In this document: positions 27,799 through 36,319 of the stretch, in pieces
How positions within the stretch are numbered: the first letter of the stretch is position 1
How the letters are laid out: every line of letters begins with the position of its first letter
Assembly (NCBI RefSeq): GCF_022808645.1
Contig: NZ_JAKZKT010000007.1
Span: 62,001 to 126,000 of the forward strand
Source of the DNA: Bacillus litorisediminis
Lineage (GTDB): Bacteria; Bacillota; Bacilli; Bacillales; JC228
Length of the DNA: 64,000 nt
Direction of reading: 5' to 3'
Position numbers and translations under genes: made by a program
Notes under the pieces: generated by a model
What the model saw: the letters and a program-made list of their open reading frames with translations, nothing else
The model's database searches: none
Told to the model about the DNA's origin: nothing

Positions 27799-28536
27799 TC
27801 ACTCATCTGCATGTAGCCAGTTTTTTATCAGTTCATTCATATTTCGAGTGGCTTCCTCTACAATTTTATTGCCAAGCTCCAAAGACGTTTGCTGGATCAT
27901 CCCTGTATAGCCGTCCCATGCTTTAGGACTTCCTTCTACTACAATATACGGAAGCTTGGAAAGCGGTGTCGTTTCTTTAAATTCCTGGTCAGCCTCTTCA
28001 ACATGAACGAGGTCGGGGCGAAATGCCTTAGTAGCAGACATTTCGTAAGGTCCCCCATGTCCCCTGCCCTTTGTGTCTACTAGACCCAATTCTTCTGCTT
28101 TATTAATCTCCACCATTTGCCACCAATTGATTAATAGAAATCTGGCATGTTCATATTTTGTGGTTACGTACTCTGCTACCGTTCGCGAGACACCCATATT
28201 CCCGTCGTGGGCATTCAGCAAGATAATGTAAGAGATTCCGCTCCGGATGATCCCCTCGATTATATCGGTCAGATACTCCTGTATAACCGCTGGCCGGATG
28301 GTAATCGTACCTGGATACTTTGTTGTTTTTCCCGGACAGGCCGTATATGGAACCGTCGGATATACGAGCCCCCCGAGCGAGGGATCAATCCGTCCCGCAA
28401 AACCATCGGCTAAAACACAATCGGTTCCATAGGGTGAATGAGGGCCGTGATATTCAAAGCTGCCTAGCGGGAGCACAGCAAACTTGGCGTTCCGGATTTT
28501 TTCCGAATCTCTCCCGTGAATTTCACTCGCTTTCAT
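27799..28536 (-). CDS. Creatininase-family amidohydrolase
   Basis: A 245-aa metal-dependent amidohydrolase. Family motifs: PLGSFEYHGPHSPYGTD with metal ligands E28, H30 and D39; LNAHDGN with its histidine; and GHGGPYEMSATKAF with a further Glu. Family members open cyclic amides (creatinine) or act on formamides and peptides (ArfB, MftE). The substrate here is not known. ATG at 28536 has GGAGAG 6 nt upstream; an ATG at 28542 is too close to that site. It sits between the permease gene and the lyase gene, in the same direction with short gaps. Confidence 0.8.
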   Translation of the reverse strand: MKASEIHGRDSEKIRNAKFAVLPLGSFEYHGPHSPYGTDCVLADGFAGRIDPSLGGLVYPTVPYTACPGKTTKYPGTITIRPAVIQEYLTDIIEGIIRSGISYIILLNAHDGNMGVSRTVAEYVTTKYEHARFLLINWWQMVEINKAEELGLVDTKGRGHGGPYEMSATKAFRPDLVHVEEADQEFKETTPLSKLPYIVVEGSPKAWDGYTGMIQQTSLELGNKIVEEATRNMNELIKNWLHADE

Positions 28537-28577
28537 CTGCATCTCTCCATTCTGTAACTATGGTTCTGGCACCTTGC

Positions 28578-30308
28578 CTACATAGCGGCTCCTGCTTTTC
28601 CGCCAGAGATTTTTTCCGAAATAAACAGCACAATAATAATTAAGGCAATCTGCAGAACGCCATAGGCACAAGCTGTCCCAAAGTCAAAGGAGTATAGTTT
28701 TTGAAATATCGCAACGGATAAAGGCATCGTCGAAACGCCATAGATTAAGATCGAAGCAACAAATTCACCAATCCCCTGTACAAACGCAAGCAGCGTTCCC
28801 GCCAAAATACCTGTCGCGGTTACAGGAAGAATAACGCGTCTAAACGTATACCACCAGCTTGCACCCAAACTTCGGGCCGCCTCTTCAATCGACTGATCCA
28901 TTTGCATCAGGCTCGCAGAAGTCGAGCGGAAAACGAGCGGCAGGTGCCGGACAAAATAAGCCAATGGCAAAATCCAGAAGGTTCCGATTAGAACCTGATT
29001 AAAACTAAAAACAGTTGGTTCACTAAAGGCGGCAATCAGGTTTACCGCTACTACCGTTCCGGGAAGCGCCCACGGCACCATAATCAGTACATCTAACAGT
29101 GTTTTCCCTTTAAACGGCAAACGCACCATCGCATATGCAGCAGCTACCCCAAAGATGACATTCCCAATGGTTGCAACAAAGCTCATCTGAATACTATTCC
29201 AAATTGGCCTCCACGTCCGTTCATCAGTAAATAAGGCAATATAATGGTCAAGTGTATATGCAGTCGGAATGATTTGCACCGTCCACTCCCCGTCCACTGA
29301 AAACGAAATCAGCACAATAACGAGAATCGGCAAAAGTAAAATAATGACGCCAATCGTGGATAAAACCATGGAAATATATTTCATTGCCTTAGAGCGGACC
29401 TCAGTCCGGTGAACCCCAATTCCTTTACTTTGGTTTTGATAATTCCGCCGGCCCTGATACCATTTCATAATAATCAAGAAGGAAATAGACACAATCGATA
29501 AAATCGTTGACTGCGTCGCTGCCATATCAAGGTTTCCATTGGTACGGGAGAGATAGATTTGCATTGTCATGGTTCTCTCAACTCCGAACATCAATGGAGC
29601 TGTGTAGGAAGCCATTGAGATCATAAAAACAAGCAAAGATGCAGCCACCATCGCAGGAGTGAGCATCGGTAAGATGACCTTTCTCCAGATCCGGATTCGC
29701 CCAGCCCCTAAGCTTGTGGCAGCCTCCTCTAGCGACGGGTCGAGCTCTTTGATGGCCGCTGATGCCGTCAGATAAAAATACGTATACATCGTAAATGTGT
29801 GAACGACAATAACCCCGCCGATGCCGTTTAGTGAAAAAGGAACGTCCTCTGTATGTAAAAGCGCCTGGAAGAATCGCGGAATAATCCCGCTTTCACCATA
29901 TAAGAACGTAAAGGACAAGGCACCAATCAGCGGCGGAAGCGCCATTGGAACCAGCACCAACACCGATAGAATTTTTCGGCCTGGGAAATTGTAGCGTTCC
30001 ATTAAAAACGCCATCCCGACTCCAACAATCGCGCAAGTAATGACACTAATAATGGAGATATACACACTTGTCCAAAGCGCCTCTATGTTTGCGGTACTTT
30101 CTAAACTGAAAAAGCGCTGATAATTTCCTCCGCTCAAGCCCCCTTCTGCCCCATTCAGACTTTGCACAAAGGTTTGGTAAAACGGATAGATTACATACGC
30201 CAATAACACTAAAAACAGCGGTGAAATTAAAACGTAGACAAAATACTTCGACTGAGTCAGGCGGCTCCATTTGCTTCTAGCCTGTATTTCTGTTTGCTCT
30301 ACACTCAT
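28578..30308 (-). CDS. ABC transporter permease with two fused MetI-type domains (AfuB/FbpB/PhnU type)
   Basis: A 576-aa protein with about twelve membrane helices in two halves of six. Each half has an EAA loop (LEEAATSLGAGRIRIWRKVILP and IEEAARSLGASWWYTFRRVILP regions, cited by position near 195 and 485). Such double permeases serve ferric-ion, thiamine, 2-aminoethylphosphonate or hexose-phosphate importers. ATG start with GAAGGTGAG upstream, 10 nt after the ATPase gene. Its stop codon abuts a GGCACCTTGC repeat. It works with the lipoprotein and ATPase encoded just upstream. Confidence 0.85.
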   Translation of the reverse strand: MSVEQTEIQARSKWSRLTQSKYFVYVLISPLFLVLLAYVIYPFYQTFVQSLNGAEGGLSGGNYQRFFSLESTANIEALWTSVYISIISVITCAIVGVGMAFLMERYNFPGRKILSVLVLVPMALPPLIGALSFTFLYGESGIIPRFFQALLHTEDVPFSLNGIGGVIVVHTFTMYTYFYLTASAAIKELDPSLEEAATSLGAGRIRIWRKVILPMLTPAMVAASLLVFMISMASYTAPLMFGVERTMTMQIYLSRTNGNLDMAATQSTILSIVSISFLIIMKWYQGRRNYQNQSKGIGVHRTEVRSKAMKYISMVLSTIGVIILLLPILVIVLISFSVDGEWTVQIIPTAYTLDHYIALFTDERTWRPIWNSIQMSFVATIGNVIFGVAAAYAMVRLPFKGKTLLDVLIMVPWALPGTVVAVNLIAAFSEPTVFSFNQVLIGTFWILPLAYFVRHLPLVFRSTSASLMQMDQSIEEAARSLGASWWYTFRRVILPVTATGILAGTLLAFVQGIGEFVASILIYGVSTMPLSVAIFQKLYSFDFGTACAYGVLQIALIIIVLFISEKISGGKAGAAM

Positions 30309-30318
30309 GCTCTCACCT

Positions 30319-31389
30319 TCATTCGCCTATAAAATAGATTCCATGTTCCGGAACTTGAAGTGTAATGGAATCGCCGCGCTCTAAAATTTTTTCCCCTTTA
30401 TTGATGATCATCACCTTTATCATCTCATTCGCGACTTTTACGATATAGTTAATGCTTACGCCCGTAAATTCAACAAGCTGAACTTCCCCTGTGACAGAAT
30501 TCGCACCGTCACCTTGGACAATTACTTCTGGACGGATCGAGAGTTTAACCTGACTGCCCTTTTTAAAAGCTGTGTTAGGGGCCGCATTGTTTCTATCCCC
30601 TACTAACAGCGTTCCGTTGCCGATTTTTACCGTCACCCTATTTCCATTGACTTCCACAATCTCGCTATCTATTAAATTAGATTCTCCAATAAAGGATGCA
30701 ACAAAGTGGTTGACCGGCTTATTGTAGATTTCTTGAGGCGTCCCGATTTGCTGAACCTCACCCTTATTCATAACCATAATCCGGTCAGACATGGCCATCG
30801 CTTCAGTTTGGTCGTGGGTTACGTAGATGGTGGTAACACCCAGCTCGACTTGCAGCCTTTTGATTTCAAGTCTCGTCTCCTCGCGAAGCTTGGCGTCAAG
30901 ATTGGAAAGAGGCTCATCGAGAAGCAGAATATCCGGCTCAATCACGAGGGCACGCGCGAGCGCAACCCGCTGCTGCTGTCCGCCAGAGAGCTCGGTAATT
31001 TTCCGATGCCCGTATCCATCCAGATGAACGAGCCTTTGCGCCCGCTCCACCTTTTCTTGGATTACACTTTTAGAAAGCTTCCTCACCTGAAGCCCAAACG
31101 CAATATTTTCAAAAACGGTCATATGGGGAAAAAGTGCATAGTTTTGAAAAACCATTCCGATATTGCGCTTATCTGGTTTTAGAGTAGTCACATCCTGATT
31201 ATCGAAATAAATTTTTCCGCTTGAAGGAAAATAAAAACCGGCGATCATTCGGAGTGTTGTGGTTTTCCCGCAGCCGCTGGGACCAAGAAACGTAAAAAAC
31301 TCCCCGGGCTTTACATGGATATCGACATTTTCAACACCTTTGACGGTCCCAAAAGTCTTTGTTACTTGTTCAAGCTTGACACCTTTCAA
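30319..31389 (-). CDS. ABC transporter ATP-binding protein (PotA/FbpC type)
   Basis: A 356-aa ATPase. Walker A GPSGCGKT (36-43), signature LSGGQ (134-138), Walker B LLLLDEP with D158-E159, H-loop in YVTHDQTEA, and a C-terminal TOBE domain (~275-350). TTG at 31389 is preferred because AGAGG lies 8 nt upstream; a GTG at 31398 falls in that site. It is the second transporter gene after the solute-binding lipoprotein and powers the fused permease. The substrate is not readable from this subunit. Confidence 0.88.
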   Translation of the reverse strand: MKGVKLEQVTKTFGTVKGVENVDIHVKPGEFFTFLGPSGCGKTTTLRMIAGFYFPSSGKIYFDNQDVTTLKPDKRNIGMVFQNYALFPHMTVFENIAFGLQVRKLSKSVIQEKVERAQRLVHLDGYGHRKITELSGGQQQRVALARALVIEPDILLLDEPLSNLDAKLREETRLEIKRLQVELGVTTIYVTHDQTEAMAMSDRIMVMNKGEVQQIGTPQEIYNKPVNHFVASFIGESNLIDSEIVEVNGNRVTVKIGNGTLLVGDRNNAAPNTAFKKGSQVKLSIRPEVIVQGDGANSVTGEVQLVEFTGVSINYIVKVANEMIKVMIINKGEKILERGDSITLQVPEHGIYFIGE

Positions 31390-31451
31390 TGCTGACACCT
31401 CTCTTATGTATAACAGGGTGAAGGATCCTTCACCCTGTTGATTTTAGCTTT

Positions 31452-32525
31452 TTAGTTTTGATCTCTAATGTTTTCGTCCCAATATTGCATCCATTCTGCT
31501 TCGTTATCAGCCATTACTTGCCAATCAATATCTAATTCTTTCAGATCTAGCTCTTTATACCAATCTGGCATTTGATCTGCAGGAATATCGGTACGAGTTG
31601 GAATTTGATATAGATCCTTAGCTAATACGGTTCTTACTTCAGGGTCAAAAATAAATTCATAGAATAGCTTTGCATTTTCCATGTTTTTCGCACCTTTGAC
31701 TAGACCAACCCCATCGACAAGGATAGGCGCACCGCTTTCCGGATAGACGTAATCAAATGGCTGATTGTGCTCATATTTTTGCAGTAAAATATCTTGAAGA
31801 TTCCATAATGAAATGGTTCCTTCCTGACGTGCTAATTTTAAGTAAAGGTTCGTTGGGTCCTGTGCATATTCCTTCGTGTTGGCATCTAACTGACGGAGCC
31901 AATCATATCCTTTTTCAGGATCATCCGCTCCTTGACGGTAAATCATAGCAGAATAAATCGTTCTCATGGTTCCAGAGGCCATTACCCCGCGGATAATAAT
32001 TTCATCCTTCCATTTTGGATCAAGCAAATCATCCCAATCCTGTGGTGCTGTTTCTTTCGTTAATACATCACTGTTAATCATAATAACCTCAGGAAGCAGC
32101 ATTTCCCCATACCAGCGGTTTTCAGGGTCTTTATGTTCAGGTTTAATAAACTCATCAAAGCTAGGTGTGAATGATTCGAGCAAGTCCTCGTTTGCTGCTG
32201 TCATTAGTGCAGCTTGAGTTCCGCCCCACCAAAAATCAGCTTGTGGGTTTGCTTTTTCAGCTCGAACCCGCTCCAAAATCTGCTGTGCTCCCATCGTTAA
32301 CACTTCCACTTGGACACCTGGATACTTTTCATTAAACATATCTACGACCTTATCTACAATTGTCTGATCACGTGCCGTATAGATAACCAGTTTTCCAGAT
32401 CCGCCTTCTGAAGCTTCACCATCTCCATTTCCACTGCCATTTCCGTTACTGCTTTCCGAGCTGCATGCTGTTAAAAACATCATCACAGCAGCTACAACTA
32501 AAATAAGCCATTTTTTCAACTTCAA
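31452..32525 (-). CDS. ABC transporter solute-binding lipoprotein (AfuA/FbpA type)
   Basis: A 357-aa binding protein with lipobox L18-T-A-C21 and a Gly/Ser/Asn linker. It has a periplasmic-binding type 2 fold (KLVIYTARDQTIVDKVVDMF at the start; NPQADFWWGGTQAAL in the middle), as in iron(III), thiamine, phosphonate and hexose-phosphate binding proteins. I see no obvious Tyr-Tyr ferric site; the YP(E/S)SGAPILVDG segment resembles sugar-phosphate or phosphonate binders. TTG at 32525 has GAAGGGGG 8 nt upstream. A GTG at 32543 would overlap the ROK gene end. First structural gene of the operon. Confidence 0.8.
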   Translation of the reverse strand: MKLKKWLILVVAAVMMFLTACSSESSNGNGSGNGDGEASEGGSGKLVIYTARDQTIVDKVVDMFNEKYPGVQVEVLTMGAQQILERVRAEKANPQADFWWGGTQAALMTAANEDLLESFTPSFDEFIKPEHKDPENRWYGEMLLPEVIMINSDVLTKETAPQDWDDLLDPKWKDEIIIRGVMASGTMRTIYSAMIYRQGADDPEKGYDWLRQLDANTKEYAQDPTNLYLKLARQEGTISLWNLQDILLQKYEHNQPFDYVYPESGAPILVDGVGLVKGAKNMENAKLFYEFIFDPEVRTVLAKDLYQIPTRTDIPADQMPDWYKELDLKELDIDWQVMADNEAEWMQYWDENIRDQN

Positions 32526-32539
32526 TGTTTTTACCCCCT

Positions 32540-33730
32540 TCACATATGTAAACCATTTTTATTCATAAGCCCGGCTTGCGAGAAGCTTTCTAATGCTAAA
32601 TGAACCGCTCCGTGTAAGCCTGCTTTAGAACCGAGAGTGGTTACTCTGATTTCCGGAGTTTCCGGCAAATAGCTTTCTATAATTCTGGTAAACTGCTTGA
32701 ATGACTTTTCATTTAACATCGCCATCTCACCAGATAATATAATCATTTGCGGATCAAGAATACTAGAAAGATTGATCACAGCTGCTGCCCAATGGTCAAT
32801 GACTTCATGCAAAATCGACCTCGCTGTTTTATTACTGGCTTCTGCCTGCTGCAAATAATCAAGGAGAGACTGATTTTGCTGGGCGGAAAGACCACTTTCT
32901 TGGAGCTTTTCCTGAATCCCCAGTAAACCATAGTTACTCTCAAAAACACCCATGCTGGCACTTTTCTTTTGATCATTGCCAAGGCGCATGAGACCAATTT
33001 CACCAGCAGCACTATGTGAGCCCTTGTGAAATTTTCCATCTAAAATAATGCCGCTTCCAACTCCATGACCGACAAACATATAAACAAGATTTGTTACATT
33101 TACGCCAAACCCGCGGTGGTACTCACCAAGTGTCATCATATTGACATCATTATCAACAACCACCTGGATTGAAAGTCTGTCAGAAAGCTCTGCAACCAGA
33201 TTGACCTGATCCCAATCAACCCCTGGCGAAAAACCAATCTTTTGCTGGGTTTTCGAGGTAATTCCGGGAATCCCAATCGCCATCCCTAAAACATCTTCTG
33301 GAGGGATATGCTGTTCCGCTAACAGTTTTCGAACCGTTTGCTCAATTAGCTGTACGATAAAATAGCCATCCGTCGGAATCGTAAAATCGCGATGAACGAG
33401 ATCAATCCATTCCCCTTGCATATCCGCAAGAATGACTGAAAGACGGCTATTCGCAATCATTGCCCCAATCACAAAATTGGATTTAACATTATACTCGAGC
33501 AAGATTGGCCGCTTCCCGCCTGTTGAAGCACCGGGACCCACTTCAATAATCAATCCCTCATCAATCATTTCCTTAACTAATTCGGATACACATGGCCGGC
33601 TCAGCTTCGTCTGCTTCGCAAGATCTGCACGCGATTGCCGCGGATTGCTTTTTAATTCACTTAAAATCATCTGACGATTCATCTGCTTCACCAGCTTCGG
33701 ACTCGCCTTATTATTTGCCACAGCTCTCAT
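32540..33730 (-). CDS. ROK-family transcriptional regulator (NagC/XylR type)
   Basis: A 396-aa protein. An N-terminal winged helix (~10-75, SRADLAKQTKLSRPCVSELVKE) is joined to a ROK sugar-kinase-like domain (AIGIPGI, VVDNDVNMMTLGE, GHGVGSGIILDGKFHKG, SAAGEIGLM). The usual zinc motif after AGExGH (a Cys-x-Cys-Gly-x-x-Gly-Cys pattern) is absent, and the His is replaced (GEIGLMRLGNDQ), so ligand binding may differ from NagC/Mlc. ATG at 33730 has GGGAGG 7 nt upstream. It heads the operon and is preceded by a sigma-A-like promoter and an inverted-repeat operator, suggesting autoregulation and control of the downstream genes. Confidence 0.85.
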   Translation of the reverse strand: MRAVANNKASPKLVKQMNRQMILSELKSNPRQSRADLAKQTKLSRPCVSELVKEMIDEGLIIEVGPGASTGGKRPILLEYNVKSNFVIGAMIANSRLSVILADMQGEWIDLVHRDFTIPTDGYFIVQLIEQTVRKLLAEQHIPPEDVLGMAIGIPGITSKTQQKIGFSPGVDWDQVNLVAELSDRLSIQVVVDNDVNMMTLGEYHRGFGVNVTNLVYMFVGHGVGSGIILDGKFHKGSHSAAGEIGLMRLGNDQKKSASMGVFESNYGLLGIQEKLQESGLSAQQNQSLLDYLQQAEASNKTARSILHEVIDHWAAAVINLSSILDPQMIILSGEMAMLNEKSFKQFTRIIESYLPETPEIRVTTLGSKAGLHGAVHLALESFSQAGLMNKNGLHM

Positions 33731-33772
33731 TTCCAGCCTCCCACACACTTTGGTTCCGGGTTGGACAAAGTT

Positions 33773-33793
33773 AGTTAGTTAACCTAACAAACT
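33773..33793 (-). promoter_or_regulatory. Inverted-repeat operator for the ROK regulator
   Basis: The site has the form AGTTnGTT-n5-AACnAACT, a near-perfect inverted repeat that resembles XylR/NagC-family operators. It lies 9 nt downstream of the -10 box and 42 nt upstream of the ROK start codon, where bound protein would block transcription. Confidence 0.65.
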
Positions 33794-33801
33794 TAAAACC
33801 T

Positions 33802-33831
33802 ATTATACTTAGGCAATCGCTTACAAGTCAA
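33802..33831 (-). promoter_or_regulatory. Sigma-A-type promoter of the ROK operon
   Basis: On the minus strand TTGACT (complement of 33826-33831) and TATAAT (complement of 33802-33807) are 18 nt apart. The operator lies just downstream. This is the only strong promoter seen for the seven genes. Confidence 0.7.
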
Positions 33832-34510
33832 TATATTCAGAATAAATAGTTATAAGGACTAGGGTGAATTCATGCAGTGCCTGTTACACCGCGGATTGGT
33901 CTTTATAGCCAGGATTAACTGTGGATTTTCTTTAGAAAAGGATGATTTTTTCAAAGCTTTGTTCATAGTACCGAGTGTGATCTTTTTTCCGAAATTTGCC
34001 CTTTTGGTTAAAAGAAGAGCCAATTAATCAAACACAGTTTCGTTTGACCGAACTTAGACCCATTTAACCGAACTCAGAAAAGTTTTTCGAAACTCAGACT
34101 TCATTTTACTGAACTCAGAACTGGTTTTCCGAACTCAAGGACCGTTTAAACGAACTTAAATTGGTTTCACAGAACTAAGACCACATTTAAACGAACTTAA
34201 ATCAGTTTCACAGAACTAAGACCTCATATAAACGAACTTAAATCGGTTTATCCGAACTGAGCACTCTCTTTTCCGGACTCACACCCCATATTTGGGACCG
34301 AGCACCCTCGTTTCCAGCCTCTGCACTCCGTATCCCAGACTCAGCACTCCGTATCCCAGACTCAGCACTCCCAATTTCGGACTCAGCTCCCCTTTTTCAA
34401 AGCCCACCACCAATCACCAGCCCCCATTAAGCCTTTCCCCTCCCAATATGCTACAATACATTCATGCAAGCCGTAGATTAATTATGTGAAACAAGAATAT
34501 TCAGGTGGTG
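33832..34510. repeat. Divergent intergenic region with 20-nt periodic array, family B
   Basis: From about 34050 to 34390 a GAACT(C/T)A-centred unit repeats with a 20-21 nt period (GAACT at 34050, 34070, 34111, 34131, 34152, 34172, 34193, 34213, 34234, 34254). It decays to GGACTCA-type units toward 34390. It lies between the ROK promoter and the ecsC-like gene. The motif is unrelated to family A although the period is the same. Nothing else is recognised in this stretch. Confidence 0.8.
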
Positions 34511-34517
34511 ACGGCGC

Positions 34518-35354
34518 TTGTCGAGTGATCAGTTGCAAATATTGCAGGATGAGTTGAAGAAAATTGAAAAATGGGAGAAGGATCAGAGCGGGCTATGGTT
34601 TTGGGAGCGGATTGGACGGCTTCCGTTTAAACTGCTGGATAAGATTACGCCAAAATTTATACATAAGAAAATTGGGATTCTTCTAGATGAGCTTGGGAAT
34701 TATATTTCAACGGGAGGACAATATTTAACTTCTGAAAAGCTAGTTTTACGTGCACTTGAAAAACAGACAGGAACCCAAGTCCACAGTATTTCAGGTGCTG
34801 CCAGCCTGCCGTTAGAAGTGATGGAAAAAGCGAGTCAGGAATTGTCGGAAAGCCGGATTAAGCTGGCAACTGTTCAAGGGGCTACGACTGGTATCGGCGG
34901 AATTTTTACGCTAGCGATTGACATCCCCGCCCTGCTTGGCCTATCGCTTAAAACTCTGCAGGAAATCGCTATCATTCATGGGTATGACCCCAATGATAAA
35001 AGTGAAAGAGTTTTTATCGTCAAATGTCTGCAGTTTTCCTCGGCCGATATTGTTGGGAAAAAGGCAATCTTGAACCAACTCTCACATTTTTATAGCAGAG
35101 AAACACAGTCTAACGAGATGCTTTCCCAGCTTCAGGGATGGCGCGAAGTGGTTTATACCTATCGCGACCAATACGGGTGGAAGAAATTCTTTCAAATGAT
35201 TCCGATTGCCGGTATTCTTTTTGGTGCGTTTAACAATCGCTCAATGCTGCAAGACATTTCAGAAGCAGGAACCATGCTGTATCGGAAACGGAGAATCATC
35301 GAAAGAATGCGCCAGCTTGAAAACGAAGCACAGTCTTTCATCCCGTCAGAATAA
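34518..35354 (+). CDS. EcsC-family protein
   Basis: A 278-aa protein resembling the C-terminal part of EcsC/EcsC-like Bacillus proteins. It has a Gly-Ala-rich amphipathic stretch (TVQGATTGIGGIFTLAIDIPALLGLSLKTLQEIA, near 118-152) and a following VFIVKCLQFSSA block. Family function is not established; EcsC itself is linked to an ABC exporter and protein secretion. TTG start with AGGTGGTGA 7 nt upstream. A single gene, followed by a bidirectional hairpin. Confidence 0.75.
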   Translation: MSSDQLQILQDELKKIEKWEKDQSGLWFWERIGRLPFKLLDKITPKFIHKKIGILLDELGNYISTGGQYLTSEKLVLRALEKQTGTQVHSISGAASLPLEVMEKASQELSESRIKLATVQGATTGIGGIFTLAIDIPALLGLSLKTLQEIAIIHGYDPNDKSERVFIVKCLQFSSADIVGKKAILNQLSHFYSRETQSNEMLSQLQGWREVVYTYRDQYGWKKFFQMIPIAGILFGAFNNRSMLQDISEAGTMLYRKRRIIERMRQLENEAQSFIPSE

Positions 35355-35359
35355 AAGAA

Positions 35360-35399
35360 AAGAAGTAATGCTTTCACCTAAACTTAAGCATTGCTTCTT
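35360..35399. terminator. Bidirectional terminator between ecsC-like and histidine phosphatase genes
   Basis: AAGAAGTAATGCTT (35360-35373) pairs with AAGCATTGCTTCTT (35386-35399) with a 12-nt loop, A-rich on one side and T-rich on the other. Its right arm overlaps the last codons of the convergent phosphatase gene. Confidence 0.8.
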
Positions 35400-35953
35400 T
35401 CCCATACCTTCCTTACTTCGACTAGTTCCGTTCCTATGAAAGTTAACTGATAAATATCGGGCATTTCGAGATTCTGCCAAAACTGAAAATCATACCTGGA
35501 ATCAAAATAATTCATAATCAAAACCATAATATTCCCATGCGTTCCAACGGCTATATTTTTCCCCCGGTATTTTTCTATTAAATGAAAAGTTGCACTGACA
35601 CCTCTCTGTTGAGCCTCTAAATTAGATTCTCCACCCTCCCAGGAATAATTCTCATTCTCCCATACTCTAATAATGGCAGCCTGAAAATCTTCAACCGGTT
35701 CCCCGCTTAAGGTTCGCTCGCGCAAATCCTCCGCGATTTCTATTTCTTTTCCTATCAAACAAGCAATCCCTTCTACCGTTTGCACAGCTCTTCGATACGG
35801 GCTGGAGACCACCTGATTAATACCCTCGTTTTTTAAAAACTCAGTAACTCTTACTGCATCTTTTGATCCTCTGTCAGACAATGGCCTCTTTAATTCATCA
35901 GGAGTGTAAATAGAGTGAGCATGTCTTACAAAATACAAACGGGTCTCCATCAT
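35384..35953 (-). CDS. Histidine phosphatase family protein (phosphoglycerate mutase-like)
   Basis: A 189-aa protein with the phosphohistidine motif R10-H11-A in VRHAHS (family norm RHG). A second catalytic Glu lies in LRERTLSGE near 80-90, and a late His in VGTHGNIM. Small members of this family dephosphorylate varied metabolites, so no specific substrate can be given. ATG start with AGGTGG upstream. Its 3' end overlaps the terminator hairpin shared with the ecsC-like gene. Confidence 0.8.
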   Translation of the reverse strand: MMETRLYFVRHAHSIYTPDELKRPLSDRGSKDAVRVTEFLKNEGINQVVSSPYRRAVQTVEGIACLIGKEIEIAEDLRERTLSGEPVEDFQAAIIRVWENENYSWEGGESNLEAQQRGVSATFHLIEKYRGKNIAVGTHGNIMVLIMNYFDSRYDFQFWQNLEMPDIYQLTFIGTELVEVRKVWERSNA

Positions 35954-36120
35954 ATTTCCACCTTTAATGATAGTCTTTTTCTACTACTTTAGTTTAATTG
36001 CCAGTTTTTATAAAGTATATTTTTCCTAGTTTCTATTACAATTTTCACATTCAAATTTTGACAAAAGTTTTTGTGAAAGAACAAGGAAAGTCTTTGATTC
36101 GACCATAAACCCCCATTCTA

Positions 36121-36138
36121 TAAACAAACGTTTGTTTA
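36121..36138. promoter_or_regulatory. Perfect 18-bp palindrome upstream of the M14 gene
   Basis: TAAACAAACGTTTGTTTA is a perfect palindrome in an AT-rich 366-nt gap between divergent genes (phosphatase and M14 peptidase). It looks like a dimer-binding operator, for example TetR-type. A related half-site (AAACAAACGTTTGAA) appears at 25156-25170. The rest of the gap shows no clear gene. Confidence 0.5.
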
Positions 36139-36319
36139 AAAACTTAAACTAAATAATTTGGAGAAAAATAAGATATTTTAGCGAATTACATATATAGACA
36201 AAAGACATAGTTTGGTATATTTATACTATTTTTCACGCAATTTATTGATAATTGTGAATTTTAGTAGTATTTTGGAAACGAAACAGTATTTTGGTCCAAG
36301 CTGACGAGGAGGAATTGGA

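Noticed and set aside
33432-33774. Plus-strand frames opposite the ROK gene
   Set aside because: Shadow frames; the minus-strand ROK gene has clear domains, ribosome site and promoter.
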